This document shows positions 42,213 to 49,087 of a DNA stretch of 49,179 nt, piece after piece. Each line of letters opens with the position of its first letter. The first letter of the stretch is position 1. The position numbers and the translations under genes were made by a program. Below the pieces are notes generated by a model, which saw only the letters and a program-made list of their open reading frames with translations, had not been told where the DNA came from and searched no databases. The stretch is from Syntrophaceae bacterium UBA2251 (GTDB taxonomy: Bacteria > Desulfobacterota > Syntrophia > Syntrophales > UBA2251): positions 1 through 49,179 of the forward strand of contig DDXV01000057.1 of the NCBI GenBank assembly GCA_002347815.1, given 5' to 3'.

Positions 42213-43391
42213 ATGATCCGGAAGGTGTGTTTATCGCTGCTGCTGGTTCTTCTCCTGGCCGCCCAGGCCATCGAAGCGGCGGAGGTGAAAAACGTCCAGG
42301 TGCAGCAGGCGGGTAACCGGGGCCAGTTCACCTACGACCTGGTGGGAGACGAGGCCGAGGCGGAGGTGGTAATCGTCATTACCGTCCAAGGCAAGTCCTA
42401 CGCAGCCTCGGACCTGCACCTGGAGGGGGACCTGGGCAAGGTGAGGCCCGGACGGGGGCGGACGATCTACTGGAACATCCTCCAGGACTTCCCCCGGGGG
42501 CTGAACGCCGAGATCGCATGGCGGATCACGTCGGGCGGCGGTGCGGACTTCACGGCGGGCGGCGTTGCAGACTTCACCGACCCATTGACGGGGATGGAGT
42601 TCATCCGGGTCAATGGAGGCTGCTATCGGATGGGCGACACCTTCGGGGATGGCGAGTCCGATGAAAAGCCCGTCCATGAGGTTTGCGTGAATGATTTCTA
42701 CATTGGCAAGTACGAAGTAACCGTAGAGCAGTTCCGAAAGTTTATAAATGATACGGGGTATCGAACTGAGGCCGAAAAAAGCGGCGGCTGCCATTCACAG
42801 ACAGGTCCTAATTTGGGATTTAGAAGTCACGTCGATTGGCGTGAGCCGGGGTTTAATCAGCAGGACAGTCACCCCGTGGTCTGTGTTTCCTGGAATGACG
42901 CAACGGCCTTTAGTCAGTGGCAGTCGCGCAAATCCGAGTTAGGAAAAGTCTATCGTCTGCCCACAGAGGCGGAGTGGGAATACGCGGCCAAAAGCGGTGG
43001 CAGGATCGAGAAGTGGGCGGGAACGAGCCGCGAATCATCGCTGGGCGAGTATGCATGGTACGATGAAAATTCCGGAAGCAAAACGCACCCGGCAGGCCAG
43101 AAACTGCCAAATGGCCTGGGCTTGCATGATATGAGCGGCAATGTCTGGGAGTGGTGTTCGGACTGGTATGAGAATGACTATTACGAAAACAGTCCACGGG
43201 ATAATCCGGGGGGGCCGTCTTACCATTCCTTCCGCGTTAATCGCGGCGGCAGTTGGAGCTTCAATGCCGCCTACACGCGCGCGTCGAACCGCCGCGGGGG
43301 CTACCCGGTCAAGTCGAACCGCCGCGGGGGCTACCCGGTCAACCGGAGCGACTCTCTGGGTTTCCGGCTTGCCTTGCCCCCAGGTCAGTGA
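42213..43391 (+). CDS. Secreted FGE/SUMF1-like (C-type-lectin-fold) protein
   Basis: 392 residues from ATG 42213 (GAGGGTGA upstream). The signal peptide MIRKVCLSLLLVLLLAAQAIEA is followed by a beta-rich N-terminal domain (about 25-110) and the FGE-sulfatase domain (about 120-390): DPLTGMEFIRVNGGCYRMGD, EKPVHEVCVNDFYIGKYEVTVEQF, HPVVCVSWNDATAFSQW, RLPTEAEWEYAA, GLGLHDMSGNVWEWCSDWY and NRGGSWSF. I do not see the C-terminal Cys pair of true formylglycine-generating enzymes. The C-terminus repeats SNRRGGYPV twice (30-bp tandem repeat) and ends RSDSLGFRLALPPGQ, the form seen in diversity-generating-retroelement targets. It lies 41 bases after the DUF4384 gene. Confidence 0.88.
   Translation: MIRKVCLSLLLVLLLAAQAIEAAEVKNVQVQQAGNRGQFTYDLVGDEAEAEVVIVITVQGKSYAASDLHLEGDLGKVRPGRGRTIYWNILQDFPRGLNAEIAWRITSGGGADFTAGGVADFTDPLTGMEFIRVNGGCYRMGDTFGDGESDEKPVHEVCVNDFYIGKYEVTVEQFRKFINDTGYRTEAEKSGGCHSQTGPNLGFRSHVDWREPGFNQQDSHPVVCVSWNDATAFSQWQSRKSELGKVYRLPTEAEWEYAAKSGGRIEKWAGTSRESSLGEYAWYDENSGSKTHPAGQKLPNGLGLHDMSGNVWEWCSDWYENDYYENSPRDNPGGPSYHSFRVNRGGSWSFNAAYTRASNRRGGYPVKSNRRGGYPVNRSDSLGFRLALPPGQ
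43283..43342 (+). repeat. Two perfect 30-bp tandem copies in the FGE-like gene
   Basis: 43283-43312 and 43313-43342 are identical and in frame, duplicating a ten-residue SNRRGGYPV(K/N) block in what would be the variable surface of the fold. Confidence 0.95.
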
Positions 43392-43421
43392 GCCGGGCAG
43401 GTTCATCATCTCTGGCGTAAG

Positions 43422-43444
43422 CAGGCCGAAGCGGAGCCGGCCTG
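43422..43444 (+). other. Hairpin downstream of the FGE-like gene
   Basis: CAGGCCG / CGGCCTG, 7 bp with a 9-base loop, 31 bases after the stop. A hairpin at this position is a known feature next to DGR variable repeats. There is no T-tract, so it is not a terminator. Confidence 0.5.
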
Positions 43445-43631
43445 ATTCGACAGAGACAGGGGGGGTACAGGGCATCGCCCCTGCCGGCGCGCGATTTTTC
43501 AGGAGGGCCCAATATTCAACTCCACCTGTTCATGCCTGGCGAAGACAGAGCCGACCCTGCATATGAGGTAGAAAAACCGGATTCGCCAATGAAGCGCACG
43601 GGCAGATTGACTTAACAAGAAAGCGAGGTGG

Positions 43632-45329
43632 GTGGTGAAGACCAAGCAGACGTTCATCGTGGCAGCCCTTTTGTTGCTGGCGGCTTATGCCCAGGCCGCG
43701 GACGGGACTTTCGGCTTCCGGGTCATGCCGGCACCGCCAAACCTGACGGCCTCGGTCCAGTTCACGGAGCCCTCGGGGAACCGGATCCTCGACGCCGACG
43801 AGACGGGCCACCTCGTCCTGACCCTCAAGAACAGAGGACAGGGCGACGCCTTCGACTGCAAGGCCGAGATCAAGAGCGCAGGGCGGTTGAAAGGGCTGGG
43901 CTTTGACCGCAGCATCGTCATCGGCACCGTGCCGAACGGCCAGACGGTGACCAGAGAGATTTCGGTCCGGGCCGACGAAGATGTGCCCACGGCGAATGTA
44001 AACCTCACGGTCGAGATCACCGAGGCCAACGGCTTCGACCCCGCACCGGTGAGGCTCGCCTTTGCCACCCGGGCCTTCGAACCGCCGAAACTTTTCGTGG
44101 CGGACCTGGGCGTCAACGACCAGAACGGCAACGGCCGAGTGGAGCCCATGGAGATCGTGGAGCTGACCGTGCGGGTGCAAAACATCGGCCGGGGCGACGC
44201 CCGGGAGGTCACGGCGGAGATCAAGACGGGGGACAACGTCTTCCTCGCCGGCGACAGCCAGACCCGTTTCGACCTGGGCGGACTTCCCTCCGGCAAGTTC
44301 AAGGACTTCAAGTTCATGTTCTACACCAACAACCGGATCGCCAACGGGGCGGCGATCCCCATCACGGTCGATCTCGTCGAGGCCAGGCCCCGGTTCAGGG
44401 CCGGCCAGGCCCTGGCGCTCACCATGAACGCCCCCCAGCGGAAGATCCTTGAGGTGGTGGTCCAGGGAGACGCGCCTCAGCAAAGAGAGGAGATCACGCT
44501 CGCCGGAGGCCTGAGCGTCGATGTGGACATGAATATCCCGGAAGGGCAGAAGGCGGGAAAGTACGACATCGCCGTGGTCATCGGGAACCGCAACTACGCC
44601 GCCTCCGGATCCCCGGACGTGGCGTTCGCCCAGCAGGACGCCCGGATCATGAAGGAGTACCTCATCCGCACCATGGGCTACGACCCGCGGAACGTCTTGT
44701 ACGCAGAGGACGCGGGCCTGGCCAAATTCAACGAACTCTTCGGCAGCGACCGGACCCACAAGGGGCGGCTGTACAACGCCGTCCGGGAGAAGGTCTCGCG
44801 GGTCTTCGTCTACTACGCAGGCCACGGCGCCCCCGACCTGGAATCCGGCGAGGCCTACTTCGTCCCCGTGGATGCCAATGCCCGGGACCTGAAGGCGAAC
44901 GGCTACCGCCTCCAGACCTTCTACGACAACCTCGCCAAGCTTCCGGCCCGGCAGATCACCGTGGTCCTGGACACCTGCTTTTCCGGCAATTCCGAAAAGG
45001 GACTGATCTTCAAGGGGATCAGCCCGGCCCTGGTGAAGGTGAAGAAGGAATACCGGGGGCCGGCCGGCGCGGTCCTGATGACGAGCGGCGGGGTGGATCA
45101 ATACGCCGCCTGGTACGACGAGAAGCGGCATTCGTTGTTCACCTACTACTTCCTCAAGGGGCTCCAGGGCGATGCCGACGGGAATGGCGACAGGAAGATC
45201 ACCGTGGGCGAGATGGAGGTCTGGCTCAAGGAGAACGTCCCCTACATGGCCCGCCGGCTCCGAGGCACGGAGCAGCATCCCGTCGTGACCGGGAACCCCG
45301 CGGATGTGCTGGCAACGCTGAAGAGGTAG
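43632..45329 (+). CDS. Secreted caspase-like (peptidase C14) protein
   Basis: 565 residues from GTG 43632 (the next GTG, 43635, is possible). Signal peptide MVKTKQTFIVAALLLLAAYAQA. Two Ig-like/CARDB-type beta repeats follow (about 30-145 and 150-255; each with ...D.N.NG..E..E...L...V.N.G.G.A). Then comes a caspase domain (about 310-560): AVVIGNRNYA, the catalytic His398 in YYAGHGAP, and the catalytic Cys449 in VVLDTCFSGNS. An Asp/Asn-rich GDADGNGDRKITVGEM loop near 515 looks like an EF-hand-type calcium site. It is exported, unlike cytosolic defence caspases. The specificity is probably Arg/Lys as in metacaspase-like proteins, but this is inferred. Confidence 0.9.
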   Translation: MVKTKQTFIVAALLLLAAYAQAADGTFGFRVMPAPPNLTASVQFTEPSGNRILDADETGHLVLTLKNRGQGDAFDCKAEIKSAGRLKGLGFDRSIVIGTVPNGQTVTREISVRADEDVPTANVNLTVEITEANGFDPAPVRLAFATRAFEPPKLFVADLGVNDQNGNGRVEPMEIVELTVRVQNIGRGDAREVTAEIKTGDNVFLAGDSQTRFDLGGLPSGKFKDFKFMFYTNNRIANGAAIPITVDLVEARPRFRAGQALALTMNAPQRKILEVVVQGDAPQQREEITLAGGLSVDVDMNIPEGQKAGKYDIAVVIGNRNYAASGSPDVAFAQQDARIMKEYLIRTMGYDPRNVLYAEDAGLAKFNELFGSDRTHKGRLYNAVREKVSRVFVYYAGHGAPDLESGEAYFVPVDANARDLKANGYRLQTFYDNLAKLPARQITVVLDTCFSGNSEKGLIFKGISPALVKVKKEYRGPAGAVLMTSGGVDQYAAWYDEKRHSLFTYYFLKGLQGDADGNGDRKITVGEMEVWLKENVPYMARRLRGTEQHPVVTGNPADVLATLKR

Positions 45330-45410
45330 CCCGGCGCAGAAGCGCTCGGCTTCCTGGTGATTCTGGAGTACCGCATGAGGGGAATCCCAGAGAAGCCGTA
45401 GAGCGTGGTT

Positions 45411-45460
45411 ATGCGACGGAGCAAGAGTTCCGTTGCCTCCTCACAGGCAAGCCGTCGCAT
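45411..45460. other. Long nested hairpin upstream of attC
   Basis: 9-bp stem ATGCGACGG/CCGTCGCAT enclosing a 6-bp stem TTGCCT/AGGCAA. Function unknown; it lies in the otherwise gene-free 45330-45466 stretch after the caspase gene. Confidence 0.5.
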
Positions 45461-45466
45461 AGCGAT

Positions 45467-45524
45467 GGCTAACAAGGGTTTGCAGCCGACCGCCCCCAGC
45501 GGCGGCTGAAACCGAGCGTTAGGT
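45467..45524 (+). other. Integron attC recombination site 1
   Basis: R''-like GGCTAAC (45467-45473) and R' GTTAGGT (45518-45524, a perfect GTTRRRY) flank an imperfect palindrome GGTTT-g-CAGCCG-a-CCGC / GCGG-CGGCTG-AAACC with unpaired G and A, the extrahelical bases that define attC strands. It is oriented so that the following cassette begins at the TT of its R'. Confidence 0.8.
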
Positions 45525-45543
45525 GCTTTGAGATGGAGCAATT

Positions 45544-46458
45544 ATGGCGACAATTCGAGAATACTTCGATACAGACCTAAACAAGTGCCTCTCAACGCAT
45601 GTTGACTGGCAGATACAATGCGCGTCCGAAGCCACCCCGCCACCCATTCGGGCACGAATATCACAGGACTTTGACGCAAACGCCAAGTATTGGTCTTTCT
45701 TCATACCAGAGGGTGCCGACGTCGTTGAGTATGTCAACGCAATATTCAGGATACCTGAAACGTCACGGTGCGTCCTTTCCGGTGAGAGTGATTCTGTTTA
45801 TGTGGAAATGGGGTACGCTGACTACTCGGAACGCGCGACCTCCAAAACGCTCGTTTTCACTCAACGGGTGTTCCTATATGTTGACGCCCAGTTGCCCTTA
45901 GAGTTCCGCAAACAAATTGTTGCTCTGGGCAATCAACACGGGTTCCATGTGTTAGTTCGCGAGCGCGAGTATGCAGCGAAGCGTTCAGCATTAGAAAAAC
46001 CATTGGCATTCATATCGCACGATACTCGTGATAAAGAATCTCTCGTCCGTGAACTCGCGTTGGAGATGTCCAAACTGATGTGTCCGGTATGGTATGATGA
46101 GTATTCGCTTGAAGTAGGCGCCAGCCTTCGGGCAAGTATCGAAAAAGGTCTGAAAGAAACCACAAAATGTGTCGTCGTCCTATCTCCAAATTTTCTTTCA
46201 AATGACGGATGGGGAAAGGCAGAATTCGATAGCATCTTCACACGAGAAATTCTTGAGAAAGACAATGTGATGCTGCCAGTATGGCACAATGTTACTGCCC
46301 GAGAAGTCTACGAGTACTGCCCTCGCCTCGCAGATAAAGTTGGTCTGAATTCGGATGTGGGGCCGAAAGAACTTGCAAGGAAGCTCGTCAGCGTTGTGAA
46401 GAAATCGGCACCTAACAAGGCTAATTCAGCCAATGCAAAAAACCACGCGGCTGATTAG
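45544..46458 (+). CDS. TIR-domain protein in an integron cassette
   Basis: 304 residues; start 25 bases after the cassette junction. The N-terminal 150 residues are unrecognised (FDANAKYWSFFIPEGADVVEYVNAIF). The C-terminal TIR domain (about 152-290) has PLAFISHDTRDKESLVRELA, VWYDEYSLEVGASLRASIEKGL, CVVVLSPNFLSNDGW and the putative NADase Glu227 in WGKAEFDS. Bacterial TIR domains cleave NAD+ or make cyclic-ADPR signals in antiphage defence. Base composition is clearly lower in GC than the core genes. The ORF ends inside attC 2, as is usual for cassettes. No sensor partner gene is adjacent, so the N-terminal domain may sense directly. Confidence 0.88.
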   Translation: MATIREYFDTDLNKCLSTHVDWQIQCASEATPPPIRARISQDFDANAKYWSFFIPEGADVVEYVNAIFRIPETSRCVLSGESDSVYVEMGYADYSERATSKTLVFTQRVFLYVDAQLPLEFRKQIVALGNQHGFHVLVREREYAAKRSALEKPLAFISHDTRDKESLVRELALEMSKLMCPVWYDEYSLEVGASLRASIEKGLKETTKCVVVLSPNFLSNDGWGKAEFDSIFTREILEKDNVMLPVWHNVTAREVYEYCPRLADKVGLNSDVGPKELARKLVSVVKKSAPNKANSANAKNHAAD

Positions 46459-46469
46459 CGACGTTATGG
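46410..46469 (+). other. Integron attC recombination site 2
   Basis: R'' ACCTAAC (46410-46416, perfect RYYYAAC) and R'-like GTTATGG (46463-46469) bracket GCTAAT-t-CAGCC / GGCTG-ATTAGC, with one extrahelical T and a 17-base loop. Together with attC 1 it delimits a 945-bp cassette, 45519-46463. Confidence 0.8.
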
Positions 46470-46519
46470 ACCAATTGACTGGCAGACTTCATAAACTTTC
46501 AAGGTCATTGGAGTTGCCC

Positions 46520-46621
46520 CTAATTGACCGGACACTCTTCAACCTTAAGTTGGTTTCGCCTGAACTGCCTGGGCGGCTGCATTCTTAGCCCCTTGTGGGG
46601 GTGATACTCGTTGTAATCCCG
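46520..46621 (-). pseudogene. IS3-family transposase C-terminal fragment
   Basis: Minus strand reads RDYNEYHPHKGLRMQPPRQF, then RRNQLKVEECPVN and TAG at 46520, the C-terminus of IS3-group (orfB) transposases. No upstream transposase sequence remains. Confidence 0.75.
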
Positions 46622-46682
46622 GAATCATCCAAGATGACTTTGCGGCACCGCGCCTGCCGGTCTCGCGCCGGAGAAGCAGAAC

Positions 46683-46689
46683 GTTGGGC
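46683..46689 (+). other. Possible attC R' remnant before the nitroreductase
   Basis: GTTGGGC, matching GTTRRRY, in the context GAAGCAGAACGTTGGGC. No R'' is found; the IS fragment lies where it would be. Confidence 0.3.
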
Positions 46690-46721
46690 ATAGGCCAAGA
46701 CAGAAGAAAAGGGGCAGCGCT

Positions 46722-47609
46722 ATGAAACCACGCATACGCATCAACAAGGACGTCTGTCATTCATGCGGCTTATGCGCAGAGATCTGCCCCAACCGAATCA
46801 TGACAATGGATGGCGCGGACGGGATATCCTTGCGCCCGGATCGGTTGCCTTTTTGCATCGCGTGCGGCCAATGCATGGCCGTTTGTACATCCCAGGCGAT
46901 TGTCGTGGATGGTCTGGCGTATGAACGGGATTTTTTTGCACTGCCGAAGGGATCGTCAGAAGAGATGCCCTTTCTCGAGATGATCAAGGCGCGTCGAGCC
47001 ATTCGGGTCTTCAAGAACCGACCCGTGCCCAGGGAACTGCTGGAGAAGGTCGTCGAGGCCATTACTTTCGCCCCACCCGGTTTTACGCCGCTCAAGACGG
47101 AACTCACCGTGGTTCAGGACACAGCGGTGATTCGTCAAGCCCTCCCCGAGATGATCAAAGTCTATGACAGCCTTGTAAAGGCAATGGACAACCCCATCGC
47201 CCGGTTTGTGGTTCGTCGCAAGGTGGGAGCGGCGACGTTCAACACATTGAAACGGCACATCGTGCCATTGATGAAGAACCGTCTCCCGGAGCTGAAGCAA
47301 GGAACGGAAGACACCCTCACACGCTATGCACCGGCCATGATCATCTTTCACGCGCATCGTGATGCAGAGAACTACGAAGAGGACATTCACATTGCCCTGA
47401 CTTACGGTTTTCTGGCCGCCCACGCCCTGGGCCTGGGAGGATCCGCAATGTCCATCATTCCGCCACCGATTCAGCGCAGCCCCCGACTGCGCAAGCTCTT
47501 CTTGATTCCCGACACGAACGTGGTTGTCGGCTCCATGATTTTAGGGTATCCGAAGTATCGATATCAGCGGGGCATTAAACGCAATCTCAGAAATGTAACC
47601 TGGATTTGA
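46722..47609 (+). CDS. Ferredoxin-nitroreductase fusion protein
   Basis: 295 residues. AAAAGGGG precedes ATG 46722. The N-terminal 2[4Fe-4S] domain has CHSCGLCAEICPNRI and CIACGQCMAVC (two C-x2-C-x2-C-x3-C sets). The nitroreductase domain follows (about 80-295: MIKARRAIRVFKNRPVP FMN-binding; AITFAPPGFTPLKTE; GFLAAHALGLGGSAMSIIP; VVGSMILGYPKYRYQR). Such fusions use ferredoxin-type electrons to reduce nitro, quinone or flavin substrates and are common in anaerobes. It has its own ribosome site and a GC content between the core and cassette genes. Confidence 0.92.
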   Translation: MKPRIRINKDVCHSCGLCAEICPNRIMTMDGADGISLRPDRLPFCIACGQCMAVCTSQAIVVDGLAYERDFFALPKGSSEEMPFLEMIKARRAIRVFKNRPVPRELLEKVVEAITFAPPGFTPLKTELTVVQDTAVIRQALPEMIKVYDSLVKAMDNPIARFVVRRKVGAATFNTLKRHIVPLMKNRLPELKQGTEDTLTRYAPAMIIFHAHRDAENYEEDIHIALTYGFLAAHALGLGGSAMSIIPPPIQRSPRLRKLFLIPDTNVVVGSMILGYPKYRYQRGIKRNLRNVTWI

Positions 47610-47793
47610 CGGGCATGCAGAGGAATCCGGGTCTTGGATCCGGGTTGCGGTCCTTGGTGTGTCAGCGTTTGTGATACTGGTGGCGTTTCATGCGCTCCCG
47701 CTTCATTAGAGGGAGTTTTTGAGGGCATGAACGTATGGCACGTCAGACCCACCGCACAGCCGGCATTGTGTCGGTAATAATAAATTGCCTTGA

Positions 47794-47813
47794 TATAGCA
47801 AATACGCTATAAT
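47794..47813 (+). promoter_or_regulatory. HigBA promoter-operator
   Basis: TATAAT (47808-47813) with TTGCCT (47785-47790) 17 bases upstream. An inverted repeat TATAGC-aaatac-GCTATA (47794-47811) overlaps the -10. The ATG at 47820 lies only 6 bases past the -10, so the transcript should be leaderless or nearly so. Confidence 0.7.
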
Positions 47814-47819
47814 AGAATT

Positions 47820-48152
47820 ATGAATTGGACGATCACCTACTACAGTGAAGCTGTACAAAATGAAATCCTGGCCTTGCCCGCGGGCTTCCTTGCCCGGTAT
47901 CTTCGATATTCAGACAGGATGGAGGTGTTTGGTCCGGACCTGGGATTACCGCACACTCGCGCAATGGGTGGAGGCCTGTTTGAGTTGCGTTTGAAATCTG
48001 CAGAGGGAAACGCACGGGTCTTCTACTGCACTATAGTCGGCAGAAAGATCGTGGTGCTTCACCAGTTCATTAAGAAAACAGATAAAACCCCGCCCAGAGA
48101 GCTTGAAACAGCTCGACGGCGGATGAGGGAGGTAAAAAATGCTCACACATAA
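47820..48152 (+). CDS. higB: HigB-type (phage Gp49-like) toxin
   Basis: 110 residues. MNWTITYYSEAVQNEILALPAGFLARYLRYSDRMEVFGPDLG, GGLFELRLKSAEGNARVFYCTIVGRKIVVLHQFIKKTDKTP match the RelE/HigB Gp49 family of ribosome-dependent mRNA interferases, including the conserved ELR and HQFIKKT segments. It overlaps the HigA gene by 14 bases in the toxin-first order typical of higBA. There is no Shine-Dalgarno sequence and the promoter -10 abuts the ATG, which would keep toxin translation low. Confidence 0.9.
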   Translation: MNWTITYYSEAVQNEILALPAGFLARYLRYSDRMEVFGPDLGLPHTRAMGGGLFELRLKSAEGNARVFYCTIVGRKIVVLHQFIKKTDKTPPRELETARRRMREVKNAHT

Positions 48153-48486
48153 AGAATTTAAGGCACATGCGCTCAAGCGTGCAGACGTTAAGGCCGAGTA
48201 TGACCGGCTCGATGAAGAGTTTGCTCTTTTGGATGAATTCCTAAAAGCACGTGCGGCGGCGGGTATAACTCAGGCGGAGGTTGCAGAACGCATTGGCACT
48301 ACTCAGTCAGCAATCGCACGTCTGGAATCAGGGGGCGGAAAGCATTCACCATCGCTCTCCACATTGCAGAGGTATGCTCATGCCCTCGGTTGTCGCCTTG
48401 AATTGCGGTTAGTCAAAGAGGCCATGAAGACAGACGGTCTAACAAAACGCTCAACCGGACGCACAAGAAAGTTCCACACCGGTTAG
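48139..48486 (+). CDS. higA: HigA-type XRE antitoxin
   Basis: 115 residues. N-terminal helices MLTHKEFKAHALKRADVKAEYDRLDEEFALLDEFLKARA precede an XRE helix-turn-helix (AGITQAEVAERIGTTQSAIARLESGGG, about 48-74) and SLSTLQRYAHALGCRLELRL. It represses the operon, presumably at the inverted repeat over the -10, and neutralises HigB. The last 20 residues (TKRSTGRTRKFHTG) are encoded by a degenerate attC, suggesting that cassette formation trimmed or extended the C-terminus. Confidence 0.92.
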   Translation: MLTHKEFKAHALKRADVKAEYDRLDEEFALLDEFLKARAAAGITQAEVAERIGTTQSAIARLESGGGKHSPSLSTLQRYAHALGCRLELRLVKEAMKTDGLTKRSTGRTRKFHTG

Positions 48487-48488
48487 CT
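48437..48488 (+). other. Degenerate attC-like site at the HigA end
   Basis: GTCTAAC (perfect RYYYAAC, 48437-48443) followed by AAAACGCTCAACCGGAC, a common attC left half. GTTAGCT (48482-48488) stands at the right with AACCGG/CCGGTT pairing. The right half is shorter and less complementary than in attC 1 and 2. Confidence 0.45.
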
Positions 48489-48574
48489 TTGCATTAGTGC
48501 ATTGGGAGAAATGAAGTGCCATTGGTCGCCGTAACGATGTCAAAGGGAATACCAGAGGAAAGGAATCCTTTCTG

Positions 48575-49087
48575 ATGTTCAATGTGCTTCTGCCACACGT
48601 CTTTTATCTCATCATTCTGATGGTCATCATCGCCTTTGTAACCGTCATTGTGAAGCAAAAGGCGCAGCTTGAACAGACCTACCCATATGAGGCGCAACAA
48701 CATTTATTCTCACCTGCCGAACGGTCATTCCTGGCGGTACTTGAGCAGGCCGTCAACGATCGCTGTCGTTTCATGGGGAAGGTCCGCCTGGCGGACATCG
48801 TGAAGGTGAAAAACGGTTTGAACAGGAGCGCATGGCAAAATGCATTCAACAAGATCCAGAGCAGGCACGTCGACATCGTTGCATGTGACCCGGCGACCCT
48901 GGGCATTCGATTTGTCATAGAGCTTGACGACAGCACACACAATCAGCCCAAAAGACAAGGCCGGGACCGGTTTGTCGACTATGCCCTCGCGGCCGCCGGC
49001 ATCCCCGTCGTTCATGTCAAGGCGAAAGAAAGCTACTCTCCGCAGGAAGTTCAAGGTATGCTTTCACAGGCGGGGGTGCGGGTATGA
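48575..49087 (+). CDS. DUF2726-domain membrane-anchored protein
   Basis: 170 residues. One N-terminal transmembrane helix (about 7-27: HVFYLIILMVIIAFVTVIV) and a cytoplasmic DUF2726 domain (about 38-170): YPYEAQQHLFSPAERSFLAVLEQAV, RLADIVKV, DIVACDPATLGIRFVIELDDSTHNQPKRQGRDRFVDYALAAAGIPVVHVKA. The pattern ELDDxxH...RD..VD..L...G matches a PD-(D/E)XK/Vsr-like nuclease-type core, the basis for supposing DNA binding or cleavage; the biological role is unknown. AAAGGAA precedes ATG 48575. Its stop overlaps the next ATG. Confidence 0.85.
   Translation: MFNVLLPHVFYLIILMVIIAFVTVIVKQKAQLEQTYPYEAQQHLFSPAERSFLAVLEQAVNDRCRFMGKVRLADIVKVKNGLNRSAWQNAFNKIQSRHVDIVACDPATLGIRFVIELDDSTHNQPKRQGRDRFVDYALAAAGIPVVHVKAKESYSPQEVQGMLSQAGVRV

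Noticed and set aside
45411..45460. Nested hairpin as a group II intron domain V or a tRNA-like structure
   Set aside because: The catalytic-triad and bulge pattern of domain V is absent, and no intron ORF or boundary motif is present.
41209..46535. 12-mer TTGACCGGACAC shared by 41209-41220 and 46524-46535 as two ends of one transposon
   Set aside because: The second copy lies at the transposase stop of the IS3 remnant; the match does not extend, and no inverted copy or target duplication brackets the region.
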